Source of the DNA: Alphaproteobacteria bacterium
GTDB taxonomy: Bacteria > Pseudomonadota > Alphaproteobacteria > ATCC43930 > CGMCC-115725
Direction: 5' to 3'
Length of the DNA: 32,723 nucleotides
Assembly (NCBI GenBank): GCA_018971215.1
Contig: JAGXBG010000006.1
Coordinates: forward strand, 1 to 32,723
In this document: positions 9,489 to 19,049 of the stretch, one piece after another
How the letters are laid out: every line of letters starts with the position of its first letter
Position numbering within the stretch: the first letter of the stretch is position 1
Translations under genes and position numbers: made by a program
The notes under the pieces: generated by a model
Told to the model about the DNA's origin: nothing
The model's input: only the letters and a program-made list of their open reading frames with translations
Databases searched by the model: none

Positions 9489-9812
9489 TTACTTCACGTC
9501 GCCGGCGCGATCGGTGCCGAAGTCGCGGTCAAGCGAGTTCGGACCGTTCGTATGCGACTGGCCTTGCGGGCTCATCACGTCGCCGGCTCGATTGGTACCG
9601 AAGTCGCGGTCCGTCGAATTGGGGCCGTTCGAGTTGTTGATGCCCTGGGGGCTGACGTGTGCGGCGGAGTTGCCGCCGAAGCCGCCGGCGCCAGCACCCA
9701 TTCCACCACCGCCCCCTCCGCCGCCCCCTCCGCCCGGTCCGGCCAAAGCGAGCGGCGCACTCACCGCCAGCGCGGCGAGCGTCATGCAAGTCGACGCAGT
9801 CAGTCGTCGCAT
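9489..9812 (-). CDS. Small secreted Gly-rich protein with two 27-aa tandem repeats
   Basis: Signal peptide MRRLTASTCMTLAALAVSAPLALA, poly-Gly, then SPQGINNSNGPNSTDRDFGTNRAGDVM / SPQGQSHTNGPNSLDRDFGTDRAGDVK. Confidence 0.7.
   Translation of the reverse strand: MRRLTASTCMTLAALAVSAPLALAGPGGGGGGGGGGGMGAGAGGFGGNSAAHVSPQGINNSNGPNSTDRDFGTNRAGDVMSPQGQSHTNGPNSLDRDFGTDRAGDVK
9492..9653 (-). repeat. Two 81-bp in-frame tandem repeats encoding 27-aa units
   Basis: Units 9492..9572 and 9573..9653; NGPNSxDRDFGTxRAGDV conserved in both. Confidence 0.85.
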
Positions 9813-10164
9813 CGTGTATCTCCTTGCGGGTTGATGCGCACGTTCCTCCTGGAACGCGAGCCATCCGCCTCTGGAGGCGGACGGCTGTGGACGATATGAA
9901 GTCGCTACGGATGTGCGACCAGTGACAATTCGGCGTCGCGCGGTGAGACGCGATGCCACCTCATCGCCACAATTGTCGGCTCGCCAGCCGCGCCCCGTCG
10001 CGCTTCGACCGTCGCGATGGCCGGTCAGGACGTTCACGCACAACAAGACTTACTGGTGATCTTCCGCCTTTGCGGCCGCCTGCCCGGATGAGCCTGAGGC
10101 ATCAGTGATGCGCCATTGACGCCGCCTGCTGACCCGTGGCCATGTTCCGCCGGGCAGGGGAGGA

Positions 10165-10929
10165 ATGGCGGAGTCGGCGAAGCTTTCTGCGCTGGTGGTG
10201 GCGCGCAACGAGGCGGCGCAGCTCGGCGCCTGTCTCGACGCGCTGCGGTTTGCCGACGAAATCGTCGTGCTGCTCGACCGTTCGACCGATGACTCGGCGG
10301 CGGTCGCGCGTGGTGCCGGCGCCAAGGTCGTCGAAGGGGCATGGGATCTTGAGGGGCCGCGCCGCAACGCCGGCTACGAGGCCTGCGCCGGTTCCTGGAT
10401 CCTCGAAGTCGACGCCGACGAGCGCGTCACGCCCGCGCTCGCAACCGAAATCGCCGCCACGCTGGCCGCGCCCAAAGCCGATTATTACCTCGTGCCGATG
10501 GCCAACCATATCGGCAGCCGGCTGGTGCGTTACGGCTGGGGCGCTTATAACGGCGTGGCTGCCAAGCCGGTGCTGTTCCGCAAAGGGGCGAAGCGCGTGC
10601 TTGGCGGCCGCGTCCATCCCAAGATCGAGCTCCACGGCAAGAGCCGCACCCTCGAGAACCCGATGCTGCACTTCGTCGACCGCGATTTCTCCGACATGTT
10701 CGCGCGGCTCAACCGCTATACCGATCTGGCGGCGCTCGACGCGCGCGACGCCGGCCGCACGCCGAACGTGGCGCAGGCCTTCCGCCGTTTCTGGAGCCGC
10801 GGCTGGAAAAGCTATGTCGCGCGCCGCGGCTATCGCGAAGGCGCTTACGGCATGGCGCTGGCGCTGTTCTCGGCGCTCTATCCGCTGCTGATCGAGCTCA
10901 AGCTGGCGACGCTGGGAGAGAAGGCATGA
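10165..10929 (+). CDS. Glycosyltransferase family 2 (WaaE/KdtX-like LPS core type)
   Basis: LSALVVARNEAAQLGACLDALRFADEIVVLLDRSTDDS; WILEVDADERVTPALATEI. Confidence 0.88.
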   Translation: MAESAKLSALVVARNEAAQLGACLDALRFADEIVVLLDRSTDDSAAVARGAGAKVVEGAWDLEGPRRNAGYEACAGSWILEVDADERVTPALATEIAATLAAPKADYYLVPMANHIGSRLVRYGWGAYNGVAAKPVLFRKGAKRVLGGRVHPKIELHGKSRTLENPMLHFVDRDFSDMFARLNRYTDLAALDARDAGRTPNVAQAFRRFWSRGWKSYVARRGYREGAYGMALALFSALYPLLIELKLATLGEKA

Positions 10930-11675
10930 GCGAACGCCGGCCGCTGTCGTGGAGCGAACGGCTCTATCGCCGCTTTGCGCTCAAGTATCACGGCCGCTAT
11001 CTCATCACCGGCCTGCAGACGCGGGCGCGCGAGCGCAGTCTCGATTACATCGAGAAATACATGCGCGACGCGACCATTTTCGCCGATCGCTGGGACCTGC
11101 TGTCGTTCGCGCTCGGCGCGGCGGCGAAGGACGGCCTGGCGCTCGAATTCGGCGTCGCCGACGGCGGCAGCTTGCGGCATTTAACTGTCACTTCGGGCCG
11201 ACAGTTTCACGGCTTCGACAGTTTCGAGGGCCTGCCCGAGGCGTGGTCCGGCACCTTCGAGCGCGCGGGAAAATTCTCGCGCCAAGGCACGCTGCCGCAG
11301 GTGCCGGCGAACGTGACGCTGCACAAAGGTTGGTTCGACAAGACGCTGCCCGAATTCCTGCGCGCGCAGGCTGGGCCGGTCGCTTTCCTGCACGTCGATT
11401 GCGATCTCTATTCCTCGACCAAGATCATATTCGACCAACTCGCACCGCGGCTCGGACCTGGCGCGATCATCGTCTTCGACGAGTATTTCAACTATCCGAA
11501 CTGGGAACGCCACGAGTTCAAGGCGTTTCAGGAATTCGTCCGCGACAACGGCTTCTCGTATCGCTATCTCGGCTTCGCGCAGAAGAACGGCCACGTTGCG
11601 GTCAAACTCGGCGACAAAAGCGACACGGCGAAACGGCTCGCGGCCGAGAAGCTTAAAACGATCGTCGGCGACTAG
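10926..11675 (+). CDS. TylF/MycF-like class I SAM-dependent methyltransferase
   Basis: LEFGVADGGSLRHL, FHGFDSFEGLPEAW, LHVDCDLYSSTKIIFDQLAPRLGPGAIIVFDEYFNYPNWERHE; ATGA overlap with upstream GT2. Confidence 0.85.
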   Translation: MSERRPLSWSERLYRRFALKYHGRYLITGLQTRARERSLDYIEKYMRDATIFADRWDLLSFALGAAAKDGLALEFGVADGGSLRHLTVTSGRQFHGFDSFEGLPEAWSGTFERAGKFSRQGTLPQVPANVTLHKGWFDKTLPEFLRAQAGPVAFLHVDCDLYSSTKIIFDQLAPRLGPGAIIVFDEYFNYPNWERHEFKAFQEFVRDNGFSYRYLGFAQKNGHVAVKLGDKSDTAKRLAAEKLKTIVGD

Positions 11676-12313
11676 CCGCGATAGAGCGCTTCGGGAATTT
11701 CGGCCAGCGTCGACGGATGCAGCTGGTCTGGTGTCAGGCCATAGAATTTCTGGAAGCTCATGATCAGCGGCCGCCATTTGTCGGGATCGATGCGGTTCGG
11801 CTCGCCGTCCACCAATATCGCTTCGTCGATATGGGCGCAGCGGATGCGCACTTCGAAGGCGATCTGACGGCCGCGCCGCGCCGGGTCATTCTGCGCCAGC
11901 GGATAGACCGCTTCGACCGTCGCTTCGAGTTGCACCGGACATTCGCGCACGCGCGGCGCGGCGACGATCTCCGACGGATCGGGCGTCAGGCCGGCGAGCC
12001 CGAATTTGTCGCGCACGAAGCGATAGCCGCGGCGTAGCTTCACGGCGGGGACGGTTTCGGTGCCGGTGGTCTTGGCCAGGCGATTGACGGCGGCGACCTC
12101 GTTGACGCTCGGCAGATTGAGCACGCATTCGCGCGTCCGCAGCATGTTCTGCGGCGTCTGCGATGATGCCGCGAGGCCGAGCAGACAGCGCCAGCCCAGC
12201 CACCAGGCCGACGACATCGGCGCGAGATTGTAGGAGCCGTCGTCGTTAACAGTGCTGATCAACACGACCGGTGTGCCGAAATAGAGGATCGCGGGTTCGC
12301 AAGTGCGGTGCAT
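11672..12313 (-). CDS. Flavin reductase (FMN-binding split barrel) family protein
   Basis: ILYFGTPVVLISTVNDDGSYNLAPMSSAWWLGWRCLLGL; TPQNMLRTRECVLNLPS. Confidence 0.85.
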   Translation of the reverse strand: MHRTCEPAILYFGTPVVLISTVNDDGSYNLAPMSSAWWLGWRCLLGLAASSQTPQNMLRTRECVLNLPSVNEVAAVNRLAKTTGTETVPAVKLRRGYRFVRDKFGLAGLTPDPSEIVAAPRVRECPVQLEATVEAVYPLAQNDPARRGRQIAFEVRIRCAHIDEAILVDGEPNRIDPDKWRPLIMSFQKFYGLTPDQLHPSTLAEIPEALYRG

Positions 12314-12396
12314 CGATTCGTCCTTTCGTTGTCGGACGAACGCTGCCGTGCCGGCGATGCAATTTCACTCCGCTGCTTGCCGCCGAATTCAGCGGC

Positions 12397-12714
12397 TCAA
12401 TCGCGCCCGTAGAGCTTACGCAGTTCGAGCTTGGCGCGCTGCAGCACCGTCTTTTGTGCCGCGGGCAAATTGCGTCCGGCGCGGTTGATGTAGAAGTTGA
12501 GCATCGACATCGCCGACTGGAACGGCCCCGCCTTGCGGCGCGCGCTCTTTTCGGCGGAGCGGCTGAGCGAGCGCGCGATGCGCTTCGGATCGCGCCAGGT
12601 GAAGACGTCACGGTCGAGATCGAGTGCGTAACTCGTTTGCGTCACCCGCTGCGACCAGCGTTTTGTGCCGCTACGCGGCTGCCGGGATGCAGTACGCCCT
12701 TTGGTGGCCAGCAT
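12397..12714 (-). CDS. DUF3175-like protein
   Basis: KRWSQRVTQTSYALDLDRDVFTWRDPKRIARSLSRSAEKSARRKAGPFQSAMSMLNFYINRAGRNL. Confidence 0.8.
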   Translation of the reverse strand: MLATKGRTASRQPRSGTKRWSQRVTQTSYALDLDRDVFTWRDPKRIARSLSRSAEKSARRKAGPFQSAMSMLNFYINRAGRNLPAAQKTVLQRAKLELRKLYGRD

Positions 12715-12759
12715 GATCTGACCTCGCGTTCTCGACGGTCGGACGCGTGACGCTCGCGC

Positions 12760-13311
12760 CTACAAGATGCGCGTCACGATACGGTCCGCCCAGGTGCCTT
12801 CCCAATAAAGCCAACGCACGACGCCGGCGGCGACAATTCCCGTGACGGCTCCGCCGAGCACGTCCGTCAAGTAATGCGTTCCGACATAAATGCGCGATGC
12901 GCAGACCAACAAAGCGCCAATTGCGAAGCCGAGCGCTCGCCTTTGCCATCCATGAAACAGGAAAGCGGCGGCAATCGCGACCGTTGCGGTGGCGTGATCG
13001 GACGGAAACGACCAGTCGCTACTCCGACCGATGATCAGATGCGTTAGGCCGGCGTCATAGGGGCGAACCCGGTGCACGAACAGAAGAACGATCTGGTTTA
13101 GCGCAAGCCCGATCAGGAAGGAGAGTCCGGCGGCGACGCAGGTATGCCGGACACGAAGTCTTTCATGCTTGCTCCACCATTGCAGGACGACGAGCAGCAC
13201 AAGGAGAGGAACGCCGAAATGGCTTGCCGCGATCATAAGCGGGTCGAGCAGAGTGCCGCTGCCGGCCGGCGCATTGATCCATCGCGTGATGGCTTGATCC
13301 ATTGGACCCAT
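12760..13311 (-). CDS. PAP2-superfamily phosphatase
   Basis: Motifs FVHRVRPYD, SFPSDHATAT, ASRIYVGTHYLTDVLGG; start at MGPMDQAITRWIN inside the longer ORF. Confidence 0.9.
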   Translation of the reverse strand: MGPMDQAITRWINAPAGSGTLLDPLMIAASHFGVPLLVLLVVLQWWSKHERLRVRHTCVAAGLSFLIGLALNQIVLLFVHRVRPYDAGLTHLIIGRSSDWSFPSDHATATVAIAAAFLFHGWQRRALGFAIGALLVCASRIYVGTHYLTDVLGGAVTGIVAAGVVRWLYWEGTWADRIVTRIL

Positions 13312-13313
13312 CG

Positions 13314-14261
13314 TTACCCGGTATAGCGCCCGAGCCGCACCGCGGTCTGGCCGCGCGCGAGGCGCATCGACGGCATTACCAGCACGCAATCGTCGTAGGG
13401 CGTGACAACGGCGCGACCGCCGTCGCGTGCGATTTCGGTACCGGCCTTGGAAATAACCTCGAGGCCGCGATAGGGCACGGCGAAGCGGAAGTCGTCGCTC
13501 GTCACCGTCACCGCTTCGGTGACGTCGATGACGCGCTGCGGCGGATACTGGCCGAGTCCATACGCGGCGGCTGGCGGCAGATCGATCGCGCCGCACGCCG
13601 CCAACAGACGATAGCAGGTCGCGGTTGCCAAATCGGCGGCGCGTTTTTCCCAATGCTGGCCGCATTCGACCAAGAGCGCCGTCTTGGGCGACGCCGGATC
13701 CGCGAAGGCGCCGTAATCGCGTAGCCGCGGTCCGGCGGCGTGGCCGCGGTCGCGCACGATCACTTCCGGCGTGCCGATCCGCCGCGCCAACGCGACGCTT
13801 TTCTCGACCATGCCGGCGAGAATCAGCGGCGTGTCGCCGAACTGCATCGAATGAAGGTCGAGCAGGATATCGGCGGCGTCGAAGACCGAGCGCAACACGC
13901 GCGCGCGCATCAGCTCGATGCTGTGCCGCTTGCCGTCGAGCGTGGCCCGATCCCAGACGCGGTTCATGTCTTCGTCGACATAACGCGACGCGTTGGGCTC
14001 GGCCGGATCGAAGCTGCGATAAGCCTCGACGTTGCAGAAGACGAAGGTGAGAGTGCCGCGCGCCGGCACGACGTTGTCGCGCAACAGACGATCGAGCGCA
14101 ACCGCGCCGCAGAGCTCGTTGCCGTGCATCAGGGCGTTGAGCACGACGTGCGGTCCCGGCGCATGGGCACGGAACGTCATGACATAGGGGACGCCGGTAT
14201 TGCCGGCGGCGTAGCGCCCGAGATCGGGCGCTTCGATCTCGATCGGCATCCACTCGGCCAT
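13314..14261 (-). CDS. Succinylglutamate desuccinylase/aspartoacylase family zinc amidohydrolase
   Basis: VVLNALMHGNELCGAVALDRLL, VDEDMNRVWD, ILLDLHSMQ, LLVECGQHWE; start at MAEWMPIEIEAPD. Confidence 0.87.
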   Translation of the reverse strand: MAEWMPIEIEAPDLGRYAAGNTGVPYVMTFRAHAPGPHVVLNALMHGNELCGAVALDRLLRDNVVPARGTLTFVFCNVEAYRSFDPAEPNASRYVDEDMNRVWDRATLDGKRHSIELMRARVLRSVFDAADILLDLHSMQFGDTPLILAGMVEKSVALARRIGTPEVIVRDRGHAAGPRLRDYGAFADPASPKTALLVECGQHWEKRAADLATATCYRLLAACGAIDLPPAAAYGLGQYPPQRVIDVTEAVTVTSDDFRFAVPYRGLEVISKAGTEIARDGGRAVVTPYDDCVLVMPSMRLARGQTAVRLGRYTG

Positions 14262-14266
14262 GACGC

Positions 14267-15421
14267 TCAGCGCGCGCAGCGTTCCAGCAACCGCTGAACG
14301 AACGCCTCGCATTGCTTCACCTGGTCGAGGGCGATGAATTCGTCCGGCCGGTGCGCCTGTTCGATCGAGCCCGGTCCGCAGATCACGGTCGGAATGCCGC
14401 CCTGCTGATAAAGCCCGCCTTCGGTGGTGTAGCTCACCTTGCCGGTGGCGTTGGCGCCCGACAGCGCCTGCGCGAGCTGCGCGATCTCGGCGTCGGGCGC
14501 TGTCGACAGCGGCGGCGTGACGTTGAGCTCGTCGAATTCGATGGCGGTATCGCCGCTCACCGCGCGCATCTCGGGCAACAAACCCCGGGCGAAACGCTCG
14601 ATCTCGGCGCGCACGGCGCCGGCATCGTCGCCCGGCAGGTCGCGGATCTCGAACTCGAAGCGGCAATCGCGCGGCACGATGTTGAGCGCCGTGCCGCCTT
14701 GGATGGTGCCGACGTGGATGGTGCTGTAGGGCGGCGTGAAGTCGGCGTCGAATGGGCCGTCCTTGCGCCGCTGGCGCGCCATCGCCTTGAGATGGGCGAC
14801 GATCTCGGCCGCGGTCTCGACGGCGTTGACGCCGACATGGGCGAGCGCCGAATGGCTTTCGTGGCCGCGCACGCGGCAGGCGTAGCTGTGCTTGCCCTTG
14901 TTGGCGATCACCGGCTGCATCATCGTCGGCTCGCCGATGATGCAGAGCCGCGGCTTCACCTGGCGTTTCGCCAGCGCGGCGATCAACGGCCGCACGCCGA
15001 GGCAGCCGATTTCCTCGTCGTAGGTGATGCCGAGGTGGATCGGCGTCTTGAGCGTGGCGGCGACGAAATCGGGCACCAGCGCCAGCGCGACGGCGATGAA
15101 GCTCTTCATGTCCGAGCTGCCGCGGGCGTAAAGCCGGTCGTCCTTCTCGATCGCCGTGAACGGCTCGGAATGCCAGTCCTGACCGTCGACCGGCACGACG
15201 TCGCTGTGACCCGACAGTAGAATGCCGGGCTTGTCCTCCGGACCGATGGTGGCGAACAAGTTGGCCTTGCGGCGCGTTGCGTCGAACACCAGCTCGGACT
15301 TGATGCCGAAGCCGTCGAGCCAGTCGCGCGCGAATTCGATCAGCGCCAGGTTGCTTTCGCGGCTGGTGGTGTCGAACCTCACGAGCTTGCGGATCATCGC
15401 GACCGGCGACAGTGTCTTCAT
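14267..15421 (-). CDS. argE: Acetylornithine deacetylase
   Basis: GILLSGHSDVVPVDGQDWHSEPFTAIEKDDRLYARGSSDMKSFIA; CGPGSIEQAHRPDEFIALDQVKQCEAF. Confidence 0.92.
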   Translation of the reverse strand: MKTLSPVAMIRKLVRFDTTSRESNLALIEFARDWLDGFGIKSELVFDATRRKANLFATIGPEDKPGILLSGHSDVVPVDGQDWHSEPFTAIEKDDRLYARGSSDMKSFIAVALALVPDFVAATLKTPIHLGITYDEEIGCLGVRPLIAALAKRQVKPRLCIIGEPTMMQPVIANKGKHSYACRVRGHESHSALAHVGVNAVETAAEIVAHLKAMARQRRKDGPFDADFTPPYSTIHVGTIQGGTALNIVPRDCRFEFEIRDLPGDDAGAVRAEIERFARGLLPEMRAVSGDTAIEFDELNVTPPLSTAPDAEIAQLAQALSGANATGKVSYTTEGGLYQQGGIPTVICGPGSIEQAHRPDEFIALDQVKQCEAFVQRLLERCAR

Positions 15422-15482
15422 GATGTCACTATGCCCCAGCGCCGACTGGCCGCGCTAGGCTGCACTGGCGTTCCGCCGGCGA

Positions 15483-16253
15483 TCAGGTCGCAAACTGCTC
15501 CTTCATCACCCGTTCGGCGAAATTGTGCTCGGGGTCGAACAGCAGGGTGAAGGAGACGTCGAGCGTCTGGCGCACGTCGACCGACAGCACGTCGTGCACC
15601 TCGGTATAGTCGGCGGCGACGGTCACCGGTCGGCGCTCGGCCTCGAGCGTCTCGAAGCGGAAGCGCGCGGTCTGCGGCAACAAAGCGCCGCGCCAGCGCC
15701 GCGGCCGGAACGTGCTCACCGGCGTCAGCGCCACGAGGTTCGAACCCAGAGGAACGATCGGCCCGTGCGCCGACAGGTTGTAGGCGGTGCTGCCGATCGG
15801 CGTCGCCACCAGCACGCCGTCGGCCATCAGCTCGGGCAACCGCACCTGATCGTCGACGATGATGCGCACCTTGGCGACCTGGCGGCCTTGGCGCGTGAGC
15901 GAGACCTCGTTGATAGCGAGCGCGCTGTGCGTTTGGCCGCGCGCGTCGCGCGCCGTCATCTCGAGCGGATTGATCGCGATCGGCTCGGCGCGCGCGATGC
16001 GCTCCTTGAGGCCGTCAGGGTCGTAGTTGTTCATCAGGAAGCCGACGCTGCCGCGATGCATGCCATAGAACGGCACCTTGCGGTCGAGGTAGCGGTGCAG
16101 CGTTTCGAGCATGAAGCCGTCGCCGCCGAGCGCGACGACGATGTCGGCCTGCTCGGGCGCGACGCCGCCATAGCGGCGCTTCAGCTCGGCGAGCGCCTTT
16201 TGCGCCTCGGGCGCCTCGCTGGCGGCGAAGCCTATGGAGCGGTCCGTACTCAC
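15483..16253 (-). CDS. nadK: NAD kinase
   Basis: [56 protein letters not shown]. Confidence 0.93.
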   Translation of the reverse strand: MSTDRSIGFAASEAPEAQKALAELKRRYGGVAPEQADIVVALGGDGFMLETLHRYLDRKVPFYGMHRGSVGFLMNNYDPDGLKERIARAEPIAINPLEMTARDARGQTHSALAINEVSLTRQGRQVAKVRIIVDDQVRLPELMADGVLVATPIGSTAYNLSAHGPIVPLGSNLVALTPVSTFRPRRWRGALLPQTARFRFETLEAERRPVTVAADYTEVHDVLSVDVRQTLDVSFTLLFDPEHNFAERVMKEQFAT

Positions 16254-16263
16254 GATCGCGGAT

Positions 16264-17262
16264 TCAGCCGCCGGTGACGCTCATATGACGCGGCACCGCA
16301 GGCGCCGGATGGCGGCGGTCGATGACGAAGTCGTGGCCTTTCGGCTTGCGCGCGATCGCTTCGCGGATCGCCTCTTCCATGGGGGCGTCGCTTTCCGAGG
16401 CGCGCAGCGGCGCGCGCAGATCGGCGGCGTCCTGCTGACCGAGGCACATATAGAGCGTGCCGGTGCAGGTCAGCCGCACGCGGTTGCAGCTTTCGCAGAA
16501 ATTGTGCGTCAGCGGCGTGATGAAGCCGAGCCGCCGGCCGGTCTCGCGCACGACGTAATAACGCGCCGGCCCGCCGGTGCGGTAGTCGGTCTCGTCGAGC
16601 GTCCATTTGCTCTTGAGCTTGGCGCGCACGACCGAGAGGGGAAGATATTGTTCAAGTCTTGCGCCTTCGCCGATCTCGCCCATCGGCATGACCTCGATCA
16701 GAGTCTGGTCGAAGCCCCGCTCGCCGCACCAGGCGACGAGGCGATCCAGTTCGTCGTCGTTGACGCCTTTGAGCGCGACGGTGTTGATCTTGATTTCGAG
16801 GCCGGCGTCCTTGGCGGCGCGCAGTCCATCCAGGACTTGATCCAATTTGCCCCAACGCGTGATGGCGGTGAACTTGGCGGGGTCCAGTGTATCCAGCGAA
16901 ACGTTGATCCGCCGCATGCCCGCGGCTTTGAGCTCGCCGGCGTAGCGGCCGAGCTGGCTGCCGTTGGTGGTGATCGTCAGCTCGTCGAGATCGCCGGTCG
17001 TCAGATGGCGGCCGAGCGCACGGATGAGCGACATGACGTTGCGCCGTACCAGCGGCTCGCCGCCGGTCAGCCGCAGCTTGCGCACGCCCATGCGTACGAA
17101 CGCGCCGGCGGCGCGGTCGAGCTCCTCGAGCGTCAGCACCTCGGCCTTGGGCAGGAACGCCATGTCCTCGGCCATGCAATAGACGCAGCGGAAGTCGCAG
17201 CGGTCGGTGACCGAGACGCGCAGGTAGGTAATGTGGCGGCCGAACGGATCGATCATTGCCAT
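16264..17262 (-). CDS. moaA: GTP 3',8-cyclase (radical SAM)
   Basis: [68 protein letters not shown]. Confidence 0.96.
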   Translation of the reverse strand: MAMIDPFGRHITYLRVSVTDRCDFRCVYCMAEDMAFLPKAEVLTLEELDRAAGAFVRMGVRKLRLTGGEPLVRRNVMSLIRALGRHLTTGDLDELTITTNGSQLGRYAGELKAAGMRRINVSLDTLDPAKFTAITRWGKLDQVLDGLRAAKDAGLEIKINTVALKGVNDDELDRLVAWCGERGFDQTLIEVMPMGEIGEGARLEQYLPLSVVRAKLKSKWTLDETDYRTGGPARYYVVRETGRRLGFITPLTHNFCESCNRVRLTCTGTLYMCLGQQDAADLRAPLRASESDAPMEEAIREAIARKPKGHDFVIDRRHPAPAVPRHMSVTGG

Positions 17263-17404
17263 AGGGAAGATATAAGGCGGCGAGGGCGCTTAGCATAGCG
17301 TTCGAGGTGGAATTGTCGCCCCCGAATTCTGCATGGGTATTCAGGGGGTTGGTTGCGGTCGCCCGGCCTTGCAGACGTCACGTACAAGTCCCATCATCTT
17401 GCGC

Positions 17405-18286
17405 ATGAAAGAATTCGCCATCCGGCCGAATCCCGACGATCCGCGCCTGACGCGCACGGTCCCGGGCGTCGACGAAAGCGGCCAGCGCATCGAAACCCAG
17501 GTGGTGGTCGAGCGGCCGCTGACCCTGTTCCTCAACGGGCAGGAGATCGTCACCATGATGACGGTCGGCGACTATCCCGATTATCTCGCCGTCGGCTATC
17601 TGGTGAACCAGAACATGCTGCGGCCGGACGACGTGATCACCGGCATCGACTACGACGACGAGCTCGAGACCGTCGTCGTGCGCACCAAGCGCAAGACCGA
17701 TTACGAGAAGAAGCTGCGCAAGAAGACGCTGACTTCGGGTTGCGCTCAGGGCACCGTGTTCGGCGACCTGATGGAGAAGTTCGACGACGTCCGGCTCGAT
17801 CCCGACGCGGTGCTCAAGACCTCGTGGCTCTATGCGCTGACCAAGAAGATCAACACCGCGCCGAGCCTCTACCTTGCCGCCGGCGCGATCCACGGCTGCG
17901 TGCTGTGCGAGGAAGACCGGCCGCTCGTCTACATGGAAGACGTCGGCCGTCACAACGCGATCGATAAGATCGCCGGCTATATGCGCATGAACGGCGTGTC
18001 GCCCAAGGGCAAGATCTTCTACACCACCGGCCGGCTGACCTCGGAGATGGTGATCAAGACGGTGCAGATGGGCATTCCCATCCTGGTGTCGCGTTCGGGC
18101 TTCACCGCCTGGGGCGTCGAGCTCGCGCGCAAGGCGAACCTGACGCTGATCGGCCGCGCCCGCGGCAAGCGTTTCGTCGCGCTGGCGGGCGAGGCGCGCA
18201 TCGTCCGTGACGACGACGGCGCGGCGGCCGAAAGCGAAAACCCGCGTCATCGGCGCAAGGCGTCGCTTGCCGAGGACGCGGTGTGA
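17405..18286 (+). CDS. fdhD: Formate dehydrogenase accessory sulfurtransferase FdhD
   Basis: ERPLTLFLNGQEIVTMMTVGDYPDYLAVGYLVNQ; AAGAIHGCVLCEEDRPLVYMEDVGRHNAIDKIAG; TTGRLTSEMVIK. Confidence 0.95.
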   Translation: MKEFAIRPNPDDPRLTRTVPGVDESGQRIETQVVVERPLTLFLNGQEIVTMMTVGDYPDYLAVGYLVNQNMLRPDDVITGIDYDDELETVVVRTKRKTDYEKKLRKKTLTSGCAQGTVFGDLMEKFDDVRLDPDAVLKTSWLYALTKKINTAPSLYLAAGAIHGCVLCEEDRPLVYMEDVGRHNAIDKIAGYMRMNGVSPKGKIFYTTGRLTSEMVIKTVQMGIPILVSRSGFTAWGVELARKANLTLIGRARGKRFVALAGEARIVRDDDGAAAESENPRHRRKASLAEDAV

Positions 18287-18897
18287 CCCAGCCGCCGACC
18301 ATCGCCGGCGTTCTTCTCGCGGGCGGACTGTCACGCCGCATGGGCGGCGGCGACAAGTCCCTACGCGTACTAGGCGGAGCGACGATCCTGGCGCGCGTGA
18401 TCGCACGCGCGCGGCCGCAAGTCGCCGCGCTGGTATTGAACGCCAACGGCGATCCGGCGCGGTTCCGCGAATTCGGTCTGCCCGTCGTCAGCGACAGCAT
18501 CCCCGACTTCGCCGGGCCGCTCGCCGGCGTGCTCGCCGGTCTCGACTGGGCGGCGGTGAACGTCGCCGGCGCAACGCATGTCGCGAGCTTCGCCACGGAC
18601 GCGCCGTTTCTGCCCACTGATCTCGTTGCACGGCTGGCCAATGCCGTCAAAGACGGGCGGCACGATCTCGCCTGCGCCGCATCGGACGGACGCAGTCATC
18701 CGGTCTTTGGCCTGTGGCCGCTCGACCTGCGCGAAGATTTGCGCGCGGCGCTGCATACGGGCATGCGCAAGGTCGATCAATGGACGGCGCGGCATCGGCT
18801 CGCGGTGGTCGATTTTCCGGTCCAGCCCGAAGATCCGTTTTTCAACGCCAATACGCCGGAGGATTTGGAGCGGGCCGCACGGTCGATCCGCGCGTAA
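18283..18897 (+). CDS. mobA: Molybdenum cofactor guanylyltransferase
   Basis: IAGVLLAGGLSRRMGGGDKSLRVLGGATIL; SFATDAPFLPTDLV; GTG start in GTGA overlap with fdhD stop. Confidence 0.93.
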   Translation: MTQPPTIAGVLLAGGLSRRMGGGDKSLRVLGGATILARVIARARPQVAALVLNANGDPARFREFGLPVVSDSIPDFAGPLAGVLAGLDWAAVNVAGATHVASFATDAPFLPTDLVARLANAVKDGRHDLACAASDGRSHPVFGLWPLDLREDLRAALHTGMRKVDQWTARHRLAVVDFPVQPEDPFFNANTPEDLERAARSIRA

Positions 18898-19049
18898 TCT
18901 GGGCCGTCCGAGGCCAAATTCACGGTTCACCCCTTGGTAACCACCGCTCGTTACGGTTAATAAATGGCCTACCGTCGATCGGCGGGATGGCTGGCCGGGC
19001 GCTGAAATCGCGACGGCATCCGGCACGGTAGTACGGGGATCGGGGGGAA

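Noticed and set aside
18955-18970. TTAATAAATGGCCTA as a CtrA box upstream of the lipoprotein gene
   Set aside because: Right half CCTA has two mismatches to TTAA.
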